From Neltuma alba (taxonomy: Eukaryota > Streptophyta > Magnoliopsida > Fabales > Fabaceae), in NCBI RefSeq assembly GCF_004799145.2, contig NW_021637613.1:186001-250000 (forward strand): a stretch of DNA of 64,000 nucleotides, written 5' to 3'. This document shows, piece by piece, positions 48,701 to 60,799 of the stretch. Within the stretch, counting starts at the first letter, position 1; every line of letters begins with the position of its first letter. Position numbers and translations under genes: made by a program. The notes beneath the pieces were generated by a model. That model did no database searches. It worked only from the letters and a program-made list of their open reading frames with translations, and had not been told where the DNA came from.

Positions 48701-49428
48701 CAATAAATGGGTAGATGCACTTTTGATTTTATGAATGAAAAACGAATGTGTCGGATGGGACTTGTTAGATATCAACGTCAAGGAAGGTTTTGGAAGATGA
48801 CTCTTGGGGGCGGGGGTCAATCTGTCTTCTCTCCTTTGCCCCTTCCCATCTGCTATGCTTGTTTGCTTTAAACTACACGGTTTTACTATGGAAAATTGTC
48901 GAGTGACACTTTTTTTTTTAAAAAAATAAACATCTAACGTCATGAAATATTTTTTTAGTGTCATTTATTATTTTGAAATATTTCTTCAGTACTATCTATT
49001 TTAATATAATTTTGGGTCCAATTTGAGCTCTAAAATATTTGTTATAACACTTAGTATCTGACTGTTAGCACACTGAACTATTTTTAGCAGCACATAGTAT
49101 CCTAAAATATTTTTCAGTACCAATGAAGTAGCGTTTGAGATGATATTTTTCAAATATAAATAAATGGCTAAGATGCCTTTATGTCAAATTTAAAAAAAAT
49201 ATCAAATTTGTCATTATCAGTACATTTTTTGTTATTGGCTGTTCAACACTTATCATTGTTAATTTATAACTTGTTAATAAATAATTTGTTATTGTAACTG
49301 TACTTCTTATCATTTGCTGTTCAACATTTGTTACTACTGGTTCATGATTTGTTAATAAGCTTTTTTATATAAAAACATTTTAATTATTTAACAATATTTA
49401 TAAAATATCAATTCCTCAAAATTTTGAA

Positions 49429-49710
49429 ATCCGATCCTTAATATAAGATATTGTTTGACTTTTATTTTGATTATAAATATAAAATCATAATCTATTTTAC
49501 CTCTCATGTTTATCTATTTTTTCCAAAATAATCATTGTGGTCTTTACATATATTAAGTGTTCAATCAAATAGTAGTTCTAGTTAATAAATATGATTAGTA
49601 AAGATATTTTAGAGAAAATAACATTTAATTATTACAAATAACTAATTTAATAAATTTTTTAATCTATTTAAATTAGTTTATTACCAACTCTTATACCAAG
49701 AATGGAAAGT
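49429..49710 (-). mobile_element. Degenerate family A Stowaway-like MITE
   Basis: Oriented like the copy at 10624. It has CCGATCCTTAATATAAGATA at the left, TTGACTTTTATTTTGATTATA, and AGTAAAGATATTTTAGAGAA in the interior. The ends are worn. Confidence 0.6.
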
Positions 49711-50128
49711 AATATCAAGTAGCTGATTGGAAATATCACATCAGTCGCGCTGTCCAAATATTAAGTTCAACGTCTTATGGGAGTCGCGCTGTCCAAAAAA
49801 CAAATTAAGGACAAAACTCTACAGGAAATAAGAAACCAGGAAATTTGCCTCCGTTTCTTTTGGACCATTGGGAAATTGTCAAACATCAAATGATAATACT
49901 GGAAGAGCCAGCGTGTCCATGGATCCCTCCCCGCCTCCCCCTTTCCAACTATATATTGAACGATATTATATATAGGTGTGTACATTTTAAGCGGTCTGTC
50001 ACACTCCGTCAACTAAGTAAAGCTCCTGGCAGCTCAGTTTGATAAACTGTAGAATCATTGTCTTATCATTAATTAGCTGTATTCGATCGTGCTTCATACG
50101 CTTTTTTCGAATCTGGAAGAACAGAGCC

Positions 50129-53100
50129 ATGGCGCCCCTTGCAGCTTCTGTATTCCCGGGCGGTTTTCCACCGTGTCTCCGGTACGAGGCGACCTCATCG
50201 GCCGGGAGGTTCAAATCTAATCGGATACCTCTTGCGAACTGGCGATTGGCGGTGTCGGTGGAAGAGGCCACTCGGTCGACGGCCACGGGGATATTGGAGA
50301 AGCGAGGAGAAGAAGAGGGAATGAGGGTGGAAAGGGCGGTGGTGGAGGAAGGGAGTGAGTGGTGGGAGCAGGCGAATGAGGAAAGGAAAGGATGGAAGGC
50401 GTACTTGGAGGAATCGGAGGAGATGATCAGGCCGGACGGTGGACCTCCTCGCTGGTTTTCGCCATTAGACGTTGGTTTCCGATTCAATAATTCTCCCCTG
50501 CTGCTCTTTCTTCCTGGTTAGTACCCAACGATTGGGGACCACTCTCTCTTTAGTGTTTGGTTTAACTTATTCCAATTTATGGTTTTTAACTAATTTAATC
50601 AATTATTTGTTGTTCATAAAAATAAAAATAAAAATAAAAAGGAGTACTATATAAAAAAAAGTTTTATTTCTTTTTAGGCCAGATAAAAAAGTTTTATTTC
50701 ATAAAATATAAAAGTAACTTTAAAAATGTACCTTTTTATTTAGTATGTTTTTAATTTTAATTTTGAATGGAAGAAAAGTATGCTTGTTTGCTTTTGTTAT
50801 CTAATTTTTTTTCTAATTAAATAGTGAGAATGACAAATAAAAACTTTGAAAATGAGAGAATTTCAAATTAAGATTTGTTATAAGATTTGATAACTCTTAA
50901 TTTATAAATAATAACAAATTTTTGTGAAAATATTTAATGTGAAATTTTCTAATTTTTATGGGCTTTTTTGTCATTTTTCCAATTTAGAAATGTAAGTGGC
51001 GCCTGTTATGATTTAGTTTGCAATCTTTCTTTTTTTTTTTCCCCTGGAAATTTGCAATTAAGTTTTATGTTAAAAAAGAATTATACAAATTTTAGTTGTT
51101 TCTGGAGAAGCGCTGGTGCCTGATGCGCATGTTTTATGTACACGTTAGGAGAAGTATACAGGATCCCTTCCTGGCCGGAAAAATAAAAAATAAAAAAGAG
51201 CAGAAGAAGTATCGTATCCCTAGTAGCACTTTCGAGTCCCTAGCCCTAGATTTTCCCTTATTTATTATACATAAAAAGAGATGCGGTTTTGCCGGACATG
51301 GATTTGAAAAGGTACAATGATAATATGATAATAATAAAAGAAGTGTAATTGGTCAGACGTTTTCAAAGTGAAAGCAGTGGCTACTGGCTATCGTGCCAGG
51401 ACATGTGCTTAAGCAGATGCATTTATGGCTTGAAGTGACCCAGTGCTTTGGCAGTTTCCTTGCTTGGATGCCGTATGCTATTTGCTTGCTCTATTTTTAT
51501 TACAGCAATTTTTGCTGTGACGGTAAATATTAAATATTTTATTAAATAATATTTTTAACTAATACATATAATTAGTAATGATATTTTGAAAAATATAATA
51601 ACTAATTGTTATAAATAAATAACTTAAGAAATTTTTTTAATTTAATAAAATTAGTCAAATAATTTTTATATTAAAATTATGTCCTAATTATAGGAAGAAT
51701 TTTTATTTTCTTTTTGGTCCTCTAAATGTAGGCTGGTGATCATTATTATGTGGTTTTCACATTTGTGAAAACGGGTGAAGTTTTTTTTTAAAAAAAAAAA
51801 ACAGCAGCGTAACAGGGTTTCTTTTATAATTCTTATTCAAATTATATATAATAATTGAGGTAAAGAACAGTATTTCTCAAATTCTATATTCATGCCATTC
51901 ATATTATTCATATTTCTCAAATTCTATATTCATGCATTTCATAGGCCCACACTGTTTTTCTGATATAAAAATATAAAGGTTAAGGGGATAACTTTTCATA
52001 TGATGTCATATATATGCGATAAAAACAAGTACCTTTTATTAATGAGATTAAATTAATGTTATAACTCAATAATCGTAATTTTACTTTGAATCTTATTTTA
52101 ACTTAGTCAGTTGGGTGGTGGAATGCGTATTTATTCCTTTTTTTTTGGGGGGGGGGGGGGCGGGGGGAGTGGAAGGGCACCATGGTGTGTCGACTGGCGG
52201 TGACCATATGTGGCTTTCAAGGATACGTAGAAGTCATGGCCTAAAAGAAGGATGAATAGAAGTTTATTTTGATTTAGTTCAACCTAAAAATTAAATTAAA
52301 GAGAGATATTTAGTTCAGCAAATAGATTTCCTTTACGTATGTCATTTTACAAGCGTTTAGTATTATTGAATATTGACCCACTTTAATGAAAATCAAAATA
52401 TGAATTATGACAAAATGATATTCATGAAAGTATGCTTACGTCATAATTAATGTTTTAGGGATTGATGGCGTCGGTCTTGGAATGATCTCAAGTCATAAGA
52501 AGCTGGGAAGGTACTCAAAACCTTCATGTTATGATTGGAGTTCACTTTGTAACTGACCAGACAAATAATTGGAAGCCAAACTGTTTCTGCTTGCTTCTTG
52601 ATGTTACTCTAATAATGTTATTTATGCTAACTGTTTATGAGAAAAAAGAGATAATTTGTTGACTGGTTTGTGAGAAATATTCTTTCTTTTTCCTTGAATG
52701 AAGGATATTTGACATATGGTGCTTGCATATTCCGGTTATGGATCGAACACCATTTACAGGTCCTTCTCTTTTCCCCTCGTCTCTTTTATAACATGTCGTT
52801 TTTCACTGACTTTGCATATTGTCTGTGTCTATTTCCCCCGTTGGTTATTGCAGAGCTTGTGAAGATGGTTGAGAGAACTGTTAGGTCAGAGAATCAACGC
52901 TCGCCAAAACGACCCATATACCTTGTGGGTGATTCTGTAGGAGCATGCCTTGCCCTGGCTGTTGCTGCCCGTAACCCTGATATTGATCTGGTATTAATTT
53001 TGGCCAACCCAGGTAAATTTTAACCTCCAACTTCCTAAGATGTAGCCAAAGTTTTTATCTTTTTTGGTTTTGTTAATCATCGGCAACGAATAGTCAAATC

Positions 53101-56100
53101 AGGACGATAATTCAACACCATAAGCATGAACAAAAGTGAGAGCTGTACATCAGGAAATGCTGAGTAAGTTGCACGGTGAATTGCAGTTCTGTTGTGGTAT
53201 ATGTATACTCATCAGTAAAATTTAGTTAAAGGAATGCCAGGGGAAATGAAATGATGAAACTTATTGTAATTGGTAGTGTTGTTGATCCCGAGTTTTGTAA
53301 GAACAATATTACGTGAATGTCTCTGCCGCACTGTACATGTCAATGAATGGATGACCCACAAATACCTAACTGTTCCTCACCCAAAATGCTCATTTTGGCA
53401 GCTACTTCATTCGACAGGTCACAGCTGCAACTTCTAACCCCATTGTTGGAAACTATGCCTGGCCAAATATCTCCTGGCCTGCCTTATTTTCTCGGTTTGA
53501 TGGCAGGTTTGATTTTCTTGTTTCTCAAGTTATAGTATTTACTTGATGTCCATGCTAGATGCGTGGGTTTATTTTCTATCCCGAAAGCTACATATGCCTT
53601 GAAATGCGGGACAAAAAGAAAATCTGAATATGAAAAGTAGTTTTCGATCCCCAGGCACTGAAACTTTTTCAAAGCCAATCATTTTACCATAGATCAAGCA
53701 CCAACATGGCGTCTTTCTCTTTCACCAAAATTAGGAAAAAAAACTGTCTTTCTCCATTTATGCCTTCAGCAATTCTACTTTAGGTGATCCCCTGAGGATG
53801 GTACTGGATAACACGTTGAAAGGACTTCCCTTACAAAACACGGCTAGAGAGCTAACGGAGGATCTCACTGCTTTGTCATCATTTCTCCCTGTAAGGTTCA
53901 ACTACATCGTTGTTTTGGTTTGATTCTCAAAATAGAGGAGTTCCTAAAGCCGCTTGCTAGAGGGGACATAAAGCCAAAATTGGATAGCATATTTCTTTCC
54001 CCGTTACATTAATTTTTTAAAAAGGTTATTATGCTGCGTTTGAAAAATATGGACAGAAATGAGCGAGTTGCTTCCCTGAAGTTTTCCCTTCATCTTGTTC
54101 CTATATTGAAAATCTGTTGTTGATTGAGTTCTCAGGTTCTTGGGGATATACTACCAAGAGAAACATTTCGATGGAAACTAGCGATGCTTAAGTCAGCTTC
54201 TGCATATGCCAATTCACGCCTTCATAATGTCAAAGCTCAGACATTGATACTTTGCAGGTGCGTACACTTGGACATTGTCATTCATATTGGTCACAATTCG
54301 GTTTATTCTGTAATTTCTAACTTCGCGTCAACTTGATGAATTTGCTTTAAAATGAAGTAAATAAAATGCTGAGCAATCTTAGAACAAGGAATTGCTTGAT
54401 TAGCCCCCATTTCCCTTCTCGATCATTATATTTTTGGTGAAAGGAGCTGCTAGAAGTCGTGCTGCGACGAAAGAAATCAGTTAACTGAAAAATCTATCAT
54501 TTTCTCTTATCATTTGTTCCAGAGCTCACTCCATTTTTTTCGTAAATCCTTAAATTGACTGGTCTGTGACTTAAATTGGATCGCTGCAGTTAGTGTAAGA
54601 AGATGTCATATATTTTCACATATTTTTGGGTTTTATGATTCTTTTATGTAATGTTGGGCTAAGCTTTAATATCTGTCCATTTTTAGCGGAAGGGATCAGT
54701 TGTTACCTAGTCAACAGGAAGGTGAAAGACTTAGTCGTTTACTGCCTAACTGTGACGTTCGTAAGTTTGATGACAGTGGTCATTTCCTTTTCCTGGTATA
54801 ATTCTCTCCAATCTCCATTTCAAATTTTCTTTGACTTTCGTTTGACCGTAATTAAGGTAATGCTTTTCCCCCATTGGTTTCAGGATGACAAGATTGACCT
54901 GCTAACCATCATCAAGAAAACATCTTTCTATCGCCGTGGCAAGTATCACGACTATGCTTCAGATTTTGTGCCGCCAACACGCAAAGAAATAGACAATGTA
55001 ATAGAAGAAAACAGGTACGCACGCACCCCACATTCTTGACTCTTGGAAACTTATCTTCGGACTGACATCTTGATTAATAGCAGCGCTCCTAAAATTTTCA
55101 TTTTGCCAAATAAAATAAAAAAGTACTAATAGGTGTATCAGAAACGATCTTAGAAGCCACGAGAGGTACTGGAGACTAGAGAAAATTTAGGCCACATCTA
55201 ACCCTGACTATCGCTGTTCATTCTCATCGATCGAATTATAGTGTGGGGAACATAATTTAAATAGTGTCCTTCAAATTGTACTAATGCCTAGTGGCTGCAG
55301 ATTGTTAATTTCTGTCGCTAGTGCTGTAATGCTCTCAACTCTGGAGGACGGAACGATTGTCAAAGGCCTTGCTGGAGTTCCTTCAGAGGGACCTGTCCTG
55401 TTCGTGGGGTACCACATGCTGCTGGGATGGGAAGTAGCTCCTCTGGTTTCTCGATTTCTTCAGGAAAAAAATATCCTATTACGAGGGCTGGCACATCCGA
55501 TATTATTTATGAGGCCAAAAAGTGAAAAATTTCCTGATATGTCGTCGTTTGATTCGTTCAGACTGCTGGGTGCAGTTCCAGTCGCACCAACTAACTTCTT
55601 CAAGCTTTTCGCGTCCAAGTCTCATGTCCTACTGTACCCTGGAGGGATGCGAGAGGCTCTTCATCGGAAGGTAAATTCCAATGGGTAAACTTGTTCCATT
55701 GGAAAGTTTTAACTTTCAACACTTACACTGAATATTGAATCATGCTAGCTTGCTCATTTTAGAATAATTTTGGCCCCGTGTCTCATTCTCACAAAAGAAA
55801 CATAAGTGTATGCTTTTAATCTCCGGGTTTTGGAACTTAACAATTCCAGGGTGAAGAATACAAGTTATTCTGGCCCGAGCAAGCCGAATTTGTCAGGATG
55901 GCGGCCAGATTTGGAGCGAAAATTGTGCCTTTTGGTGCTGTTGGGGAAGACGATTTGGGTCAGGTATGTTTAACATATCTGATCTTTTCTAAGACCTTTC
56001 ATCTTCAATCCGACGCTGCCTGTGCATGTCCAGTACACTAGCATTTTGCTGTAGTCTGGGTTTGCCATGATGTATCGGTTATGGGCTTATGGCATAACGA

Positions 56101-56742
56101 CGAATACCATCTTTCAGGTAGTTTTCGATTATGAGGACTTGATGAAGATTCCTTATTTTAGGTCTGATATAGAAACTTTAACGGAACAGGCTGCCCGGTT
56201 GAGGTATCTCCATATATTCGTAATTCTGTCCCTACGCCTTTATATGTAAAATACTAAAATGTATAATATTTAAACTGTTTCTCTCCTGTCAAACCAAGGA
56301 TCGATGCTAGCGGTGAGGTGGCTAATCAGCAAATGCATTTGCCAGGAATTATGCCCAAAATTCCTGGCCGGTTCTACTATTATTTTGGAAGAACATTTGA
56401 AACGGAAGGTAAGCTGATGCATACTAATTTCACAGCTTGAAATGCCAATAAATTGTATCGTAGTACAAATAATTCCGCGGTCATAAACTTGTTCACGGAG
56501 GAGAATATAATGCTGGCGGATTAACTTTTAAGACTTTTGATTGTTGGTAAGGGAGGAGGCATGAATTGAGAGATAGGGAGAAGTCTCAAGAACTGTACTT
56601 ACAAGTGAAATCCGAGGTTGAGAGATGCATTGCTTATTTGAAGGAGAAAAGAGCAACCGATCCTTACAGAAGCATAGTGTCTCGCTTGGCGTACCAAGCC
56701 GCGCATGGTTTTACATCTGAAGTTCCGACCTTTGAAATTTGA
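50129..56742 (+). CDS. PES: Phytyl ester synthase-type acyltransferase (PES1/2-like)
   Basis: Plastoglobule enzyme that esterifies phytol (from chlorophyll) and diacylglycerol. Fourteen exons: 50129-50516, 52459-52510, 52704-52759, 52854-53012, 53402-53506, 53784-53890, 54136-54257, 54687-54795, 54884-55014, 55301-55670, 55850-55963, 56118-56203, 56299-56408 and 56552-56742. They total 2100 nt, or 699 residues (PES1 has about 704), all phases consistent. Residues 1-60 are a plausible chloroplast transit peptide. The alpha/beta-hydrolase half has LLFLPGIDGVGLG, then LVGDSVGACLALAVAARN with nucleophile candidate Ser193. The Asp333 (SGRDQLLPS) and His362 (DDSGHFLFL) candidates complete a triad. 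The LPLAT half has GPVLFVGYHMLLGWE (His448) and HVLLYPGGMREALH. The first intron is 1.9 kb and carries a micro-insertion, a MITE fragment and a G14 run. The gene is intact. Confidence 0.93.
50655..50700 (-). repeat. Micro-insertion: ATCTGGCCTAAAAA (minus) between 16-bp repeats
   Basis: AAAAAAGTTTTATTTC at 50655-50670 is repeated at 50685-50700. The 14 nt between them read, on the minus strand, ATCTGGCCTAAAAA. It lies in the first intron of the PES-type gene. The A/T-rich repeat makes the exact borders ambiguous. Confidence 0.6.
51527..51705 (-). mobile_element. Partial family A MITE in the PES-type intron
   Basis: It shares AATTAGTAATGATATTTTGA, a TTATAAATAAATAACTTAAG block and TTAATAAAATTAGTCAAATA with the family interior. 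The left half is missing. Confidence 0.5.
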
Positions 56743-57249
56743 TGCTGTTCTGATCAAATGGTTGCTGAAGTATTGGACCTTGGTCCCGCATCTAGAGGAA
56801 CCGGGGATATGGGATTTCTTTAACGGTGGGCTTCAAGCCCAATAAGATATCGGGATCAAGATATTAGTCCGGTGAGTGGGCAATTACTCTGTAAATTCAT
56901 CTGCTAAATTTATCACGGAATTGATTGACAATTTGCTTGATGGCCAGGAACAACCTCTCTTTTTTTTTTTTTTTTTTTTGAACCATTAGATTAAATATTT
57001 CAACATTTTAATTTTTTATAAGTTATTTATAAAAAAATTTTAAAAACATTTAGTCCACTTGCAAACTATTAAAATTTAATTTTAATATAATTTATAATTT
57101 ATTTATTTTTATAATTTAATATTTTAATAATAATTTTAAAAATATTTAAATCTGAACTGTTAAAATATTAATAAAGAAATAAAAAGAAAGAGGATAGAAA
57201 GAGAAGAAGGGGGTTGTACATTGGGCCGGGAAATATCTTTTCCATCTAA
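56743..57249. other. 3' flank of the PES-type gene
   Basis: Probable 3' UTR for the first 200 nt, then a T18 run near 56957-56974 and AT-rich sequence. No gene. Confidence 0.4.
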
Positions 57250-57347
57250 GGGGTGTTTCCACTTGAAAAGGTACTTGAGATAAATTTTTTTATATAATCA
57301 TTTTAAATTCCGTAAAATTATTTTCAAGAATCTAATCCAAACACTCC
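57250..57347. mobile_element. Tourist-like MITE with TAA duplication
   Basis: This 98 bp element runs from GGGGTGTTTCC to CCAAACACTCC, flanked by TAA on both sides (57247-57249 and 57348-57350). These are PIF/Harbinger-type ends. Confidence 0.75.
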
Positions 57348-58024
57348 TAAGCTAAATGCTGATACGTGTGAGTTGTACCGCCGATCAGTTTTGTGTTTTC
57401 TCGGCTAGCAAGTAGCAAGTCCCGAGCCCAACATAAATGAAGCGTCGCGTATTATGTTGTCTTTTCCCGGCGGAATAAAGTTTCTTCACTGAACTAAAAT
57501 GAATAGGGAATCTTATCATTGGGTTGGATCTAATAAAAATGATTAATTTTTTATAACATGGTGAATTCAGATTTAAATTCTTATTAAAAAAGATATTTAT
57601 ATTTAATATCTGACAATACCTTGTACTTATCAAAAAAAAATCTTCTCCACTGTCCTTTCTCTCCCAATTTAATATTTTATGAAATTATTATCTAAAATAA
57701 TAAATAATAAGAATAAATTAAAATTATATTTGAATTCTATTTAATTTCTTTATTATTTATATGAAATGAAAAGTGGAGATGAGGGAGAGTGTGTGGGCCC
57801 AGAGTGAATGCTTCATATGACGCCAAAAATGGCAGACTGAGGACAGTTGCGACGTCAAAAAAACGGCACGTACTGGTTTAGTGCTCGACGCAATCATCAG
57901 GTGATCAACATTTATGCTCCCCACCCCATAGTTTCCTTCCCATTTTATCCTCAACCATTCATCCTATTACACATTCTTCTTTTGGACTCGCTGTTTATGT
58001 TGCAATCCCCCCCCCTCTAATTTA

Positions 58025-58160
58025 GGGATGTTTGGATAAGAACAAAATTTCAGTTTTAAAAGTATTTTTACGGTATACGAAATAAATATATAAAAGAGTT
58101 TGTCTCGATTTATAGAAAAGTACTTCTGAAAAGTGATTCTGAGGTTACCCAAACACCCCC
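58025..58160. mobile_element. Tourist-like MITE with TTA duplication
   Basis: This 136 bp element begins GGGATGTTTGG and ends CCAAACACCCCC, flanked by TTA. Its interior GAGTTTGTCTCGATTTATAG is repeated outside it at 58174-58236, where a 63-bp internal segment of the element reappears without ends. Confidence 0.82.
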
Positions 58161-58245
58161 TTAATGTCTTATATGAAATAAATATGTAGAGGAGTTTGTC
58201 TCGATTTATAGAAAAGTATTTCTGAAAAGTGATTCTTCCCCCTCA

Positions 58246-58292
58246 ATGTCTTATATTTTGGCCGCAAAAAAAAAAAAAATCTATGTCTTATA
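58246..58292 (+). repeat. Micro-insertion: TTTGGCCGC-A(n) between 11-bp repeats
   Basis: ATGTCTTATAT occurs at 58246-58256 and 58282-58292. The 25 nt between them are TTTGGCCGC, a run of 13 As and TCT. It lies just downstream of the duplicated Tourist segment. Confidence 0.7.
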
Positions 58293-60087
58293 TGTTTAAC
58301 AGTAAATAATTCTTTAAATTCGTCACCCAAGACTGCCGATTTTGAATTGTTTTGAAGTAAAAAATAACACAAGCAAATGAATAAAAATGAGATTTAGATT
58401 GTACGTCTAAGATGCATTCCACAAATAAAAGCAATAAAAATGCAGTGGATATTAAAAGAATAATTTTATTTAACCCACAACAGCAATAATTTTATTTAAA
58501 TAATTGTTTTATATTATCCCAATATTGACCTTTTCTATGTAGTTTAATTTAAATCGAAGTGATATTTCCACATTAAAAAAAAAAAAGGCCATAACCGGTA
58601 ATCTTCTGTTTCAAATTTCAATAGCAAAATATTGGCATATTGGGTCTTCCTCAATAAAATGCATTTAAGAGGGCAAGGCAGACGATTTCAATTTGAAGCT
58701 TGTATATATGAAGTTTCTAAACATTTCTTATTGACGAGTACCGAGTTATAATAAAAAGACAAATATTAATATAAACAGAACAAGATTTTGTTGATATTTG
58801 TTCCTCGTTAGTTGTTACTTGTTAGGCGGCCATGAACAGAGAAACTCAGGACTTTATCTATAAATCTCAATGCCATGAATATTAAGAGAGTGCAGTTCTC
58901 TGATGGCTCAGTTAGGTTCATAATCTGGCAACTATAATAACAAGATGCATGCCTCAGGCTTTCTCTGTTTAATAAAAGAAAGAACCAAAGGGCCTCGTCC
59001 CATTCTGTTTGGTTGGTGTTGAAGTGGATCGTGTTTATTTCCATTTGGAGCAGATCAAAGGCCATAACATTGGCTGACACATGTTTCATAAAAAGGGCAA
59101 AACGAAAGGAAATGAAAGAAAAGAAAAGTTGAAAGGACAAACAACAACACAAGTGCACTCTGCAACTATAGCCAGGTCGCCTCCCTCCCTCCTTCTCTAA
59201 TGTCCCTATGAAACATCCCTTCACCCAATCAATCACAACACATGATGGACGTCCTTCGCCATCATTCATGCCTCTTCCTTCCTTCCTTCCTCAAACCATT
59301 TCACTTCTCCAACTCCAACTTCACTCCATAATTATATACACCTTTAATTTTTCTTTCAGATATTTCATTTACTTTTTGGCCAGGGATGACATTCATTAAA
59401 TGCATGTATTTAAGATATTTTATAAAGGAAAGGATCTTCCCAGAAACAAATGCCAAGGGCTTCATTATTTATGTTGTTAATGAGGGGAGATCACTGGAAA
59501 AGAAAAGAGGTTGGAATGGCGAGAAAGTTCATTAAAAGTTGAAGCAGCTAGCAGGGCCTTTTGTTGAACAAAAAGTCTGATAGGGTTTTTGATCAGTATA
59601 TCAAGGTGATCATAAATTGCACGGTCATAAATATATTCAATCTCCCAATCGAACAAGCTGGTTGGTTCGTTATATTTCGAGAACTACTTAACGATGAAAC
59701 AATAATATATGCACTAGGCCACCAAAACAAGATAAACTAAGCGGATAAAATCAGTTGCGGATAACGTGAACATAACAAAAAAAGGGCATCAGCCAGTAGT
59801 GTGGAATTGTAAAAAGCATGAGATCATTATGAATAAAGGACGTCGAGCGTGTAGAGAGGGAACTGCTGAAAACACAAAAGCTTGAGATTTAAATTGAAGC
59901 CAGCATATACATTATATCATAGATATATAAATAGCGACAACTCGAAACATAAACTTAGACCAGCCGCAGCTGCCGGACGTGATTCACAGGAAAAAAGAGG
60001 CCCTTCCATGTCGAAACGAGAGAGAGCCGCTCCGGCCGGCCATGAAGAAGCAAGACAAGTGACCGAAGAAAAGGATGCATGATTGAT
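58293..60087. other. Spacer and 3' flank of the zinc-finger gene
   Basis: No gene is supported. The minus ORF at 58808-59269 has no domain resemblance. The last 200 nt are probable 3' UTR of the zinc-finger gene. Confidence 0.4.
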
Positions 60088-60480
60088 TCATAAGCGGAGG
60101 GTGAGGTCGAGGTGGTTGACGTGGTCAAAGTGAGGATCAGGCCTGGGGGGAGAAGGAGGAGGAGGGGGAGGAAGAGGAAGATGGTGGTGAGGCCCGGCGA
60201 CGGGAACGGGTTCAACACGGAGCCAGTAGGGATCGAAGAAATGGGAGTGGTGGAGTTGGGGTTGGGAGGTGGGGCTGAGGTTGCGGTCGGCGGCTCTCTC
60301 ACGCTTGTGGGCGTTCTGGTGGCCGCCGAGGGCTTGGGAGGTGCAGAACATGCGGGGGCAGTAACGGCACTTGAATATACGAGGCGAAGAAGGCTGGGGA
60401 GGGTGCGACTTGCGGATGCCCCCGGAGGAGGCAGAGGCGTGGTTGAGGAGGTCGTACATGTGGCCACCGGGCTCTCCCAT
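60088..60480 (-). CDS. Single C2H2 zinc-finger repressor with EAR motif
   Basis: Intronless, 130 residues. One plant-type finger, FKCRYCPRMFCTSQALGGHQ plus NAHKR at residues 36-60, has zinc ligands Cys38, Cys41, His54 and His58 and the DNA-contacting QALGGH core. The C terminus LDLTLRL (124-130) is an EAR repression motif that recruits TOPLESS-type co-repressors. A Pro/His-rich linker lies between them. This layout fits the KNUCKLES/RABBIT EARS/ZFP class of developmental repressors; the exact member is not decidable. The ATG at 60478-60480 (MGEPGGHMYD) is chosen because the frame further upstream has only GTG. A TATATAAA box lies 76 nt before it. Confidence 0.88.
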   Translation of the reverse strand: MGEPGGHMYDLLNHASASSGGIRKSHPPQPSSPRIFKCRYCPRMFCTSQALGGHQNAHKRERAADRNLSPTSQPQLHHSHFFDPYWLRVEPVPVAGPHHHLPLPPPPPPSPPRPDPHFDHVNHLDLTLRL

Positions 60481-60555
60481 GGCTTTCTCTTGCACTCCAG
60501 CTCTGATCTGAGACTGATGAGGATGGCGACGCAGGAGAAGCAGGGAGTGGCTGGC

Positions 60556-60563
60556 TTTATATA
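60556..60563 (-). promoter_or_regulatory. TATA box of the C2H2 gene
   Basis: TATATAAA on the minus strand, 76 nt upstream of the start codon at 60480. It is followed upstream by GA-rich repeats near 60762-60786. Confidence 0.65.
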
Positions 60564-60799
60564 ATGAGCTAACGTCATGATTGGGCGCCCCCCATGAGAT
60601 GACGCATTTGCCCTTCCTATGGATGTAAAGAAATACTGGCGTGGGGGCAGAGAAGGGAGGGGGTGACGACTAGCAGGAAATGAAGGGAGCAAGAAGGATG
60701 CGAGTGGCGCGTGGATAAAGATGGGAAGAGGGAGAGAGAGTGTTGGTTTGGGGGGTGACAGTACGAGAGAGAGAGAGAGAGAGAGTGGGAGTGTGGAGA

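Noticed and set aside
59955..60692. 245-codon minus ORF over the zinc-finger gene
   Set aside because: It is an out-of-frame shadow of the GC-rich C2H2 coding region; its Pro/Ser/Thr composition comes from the other frame.
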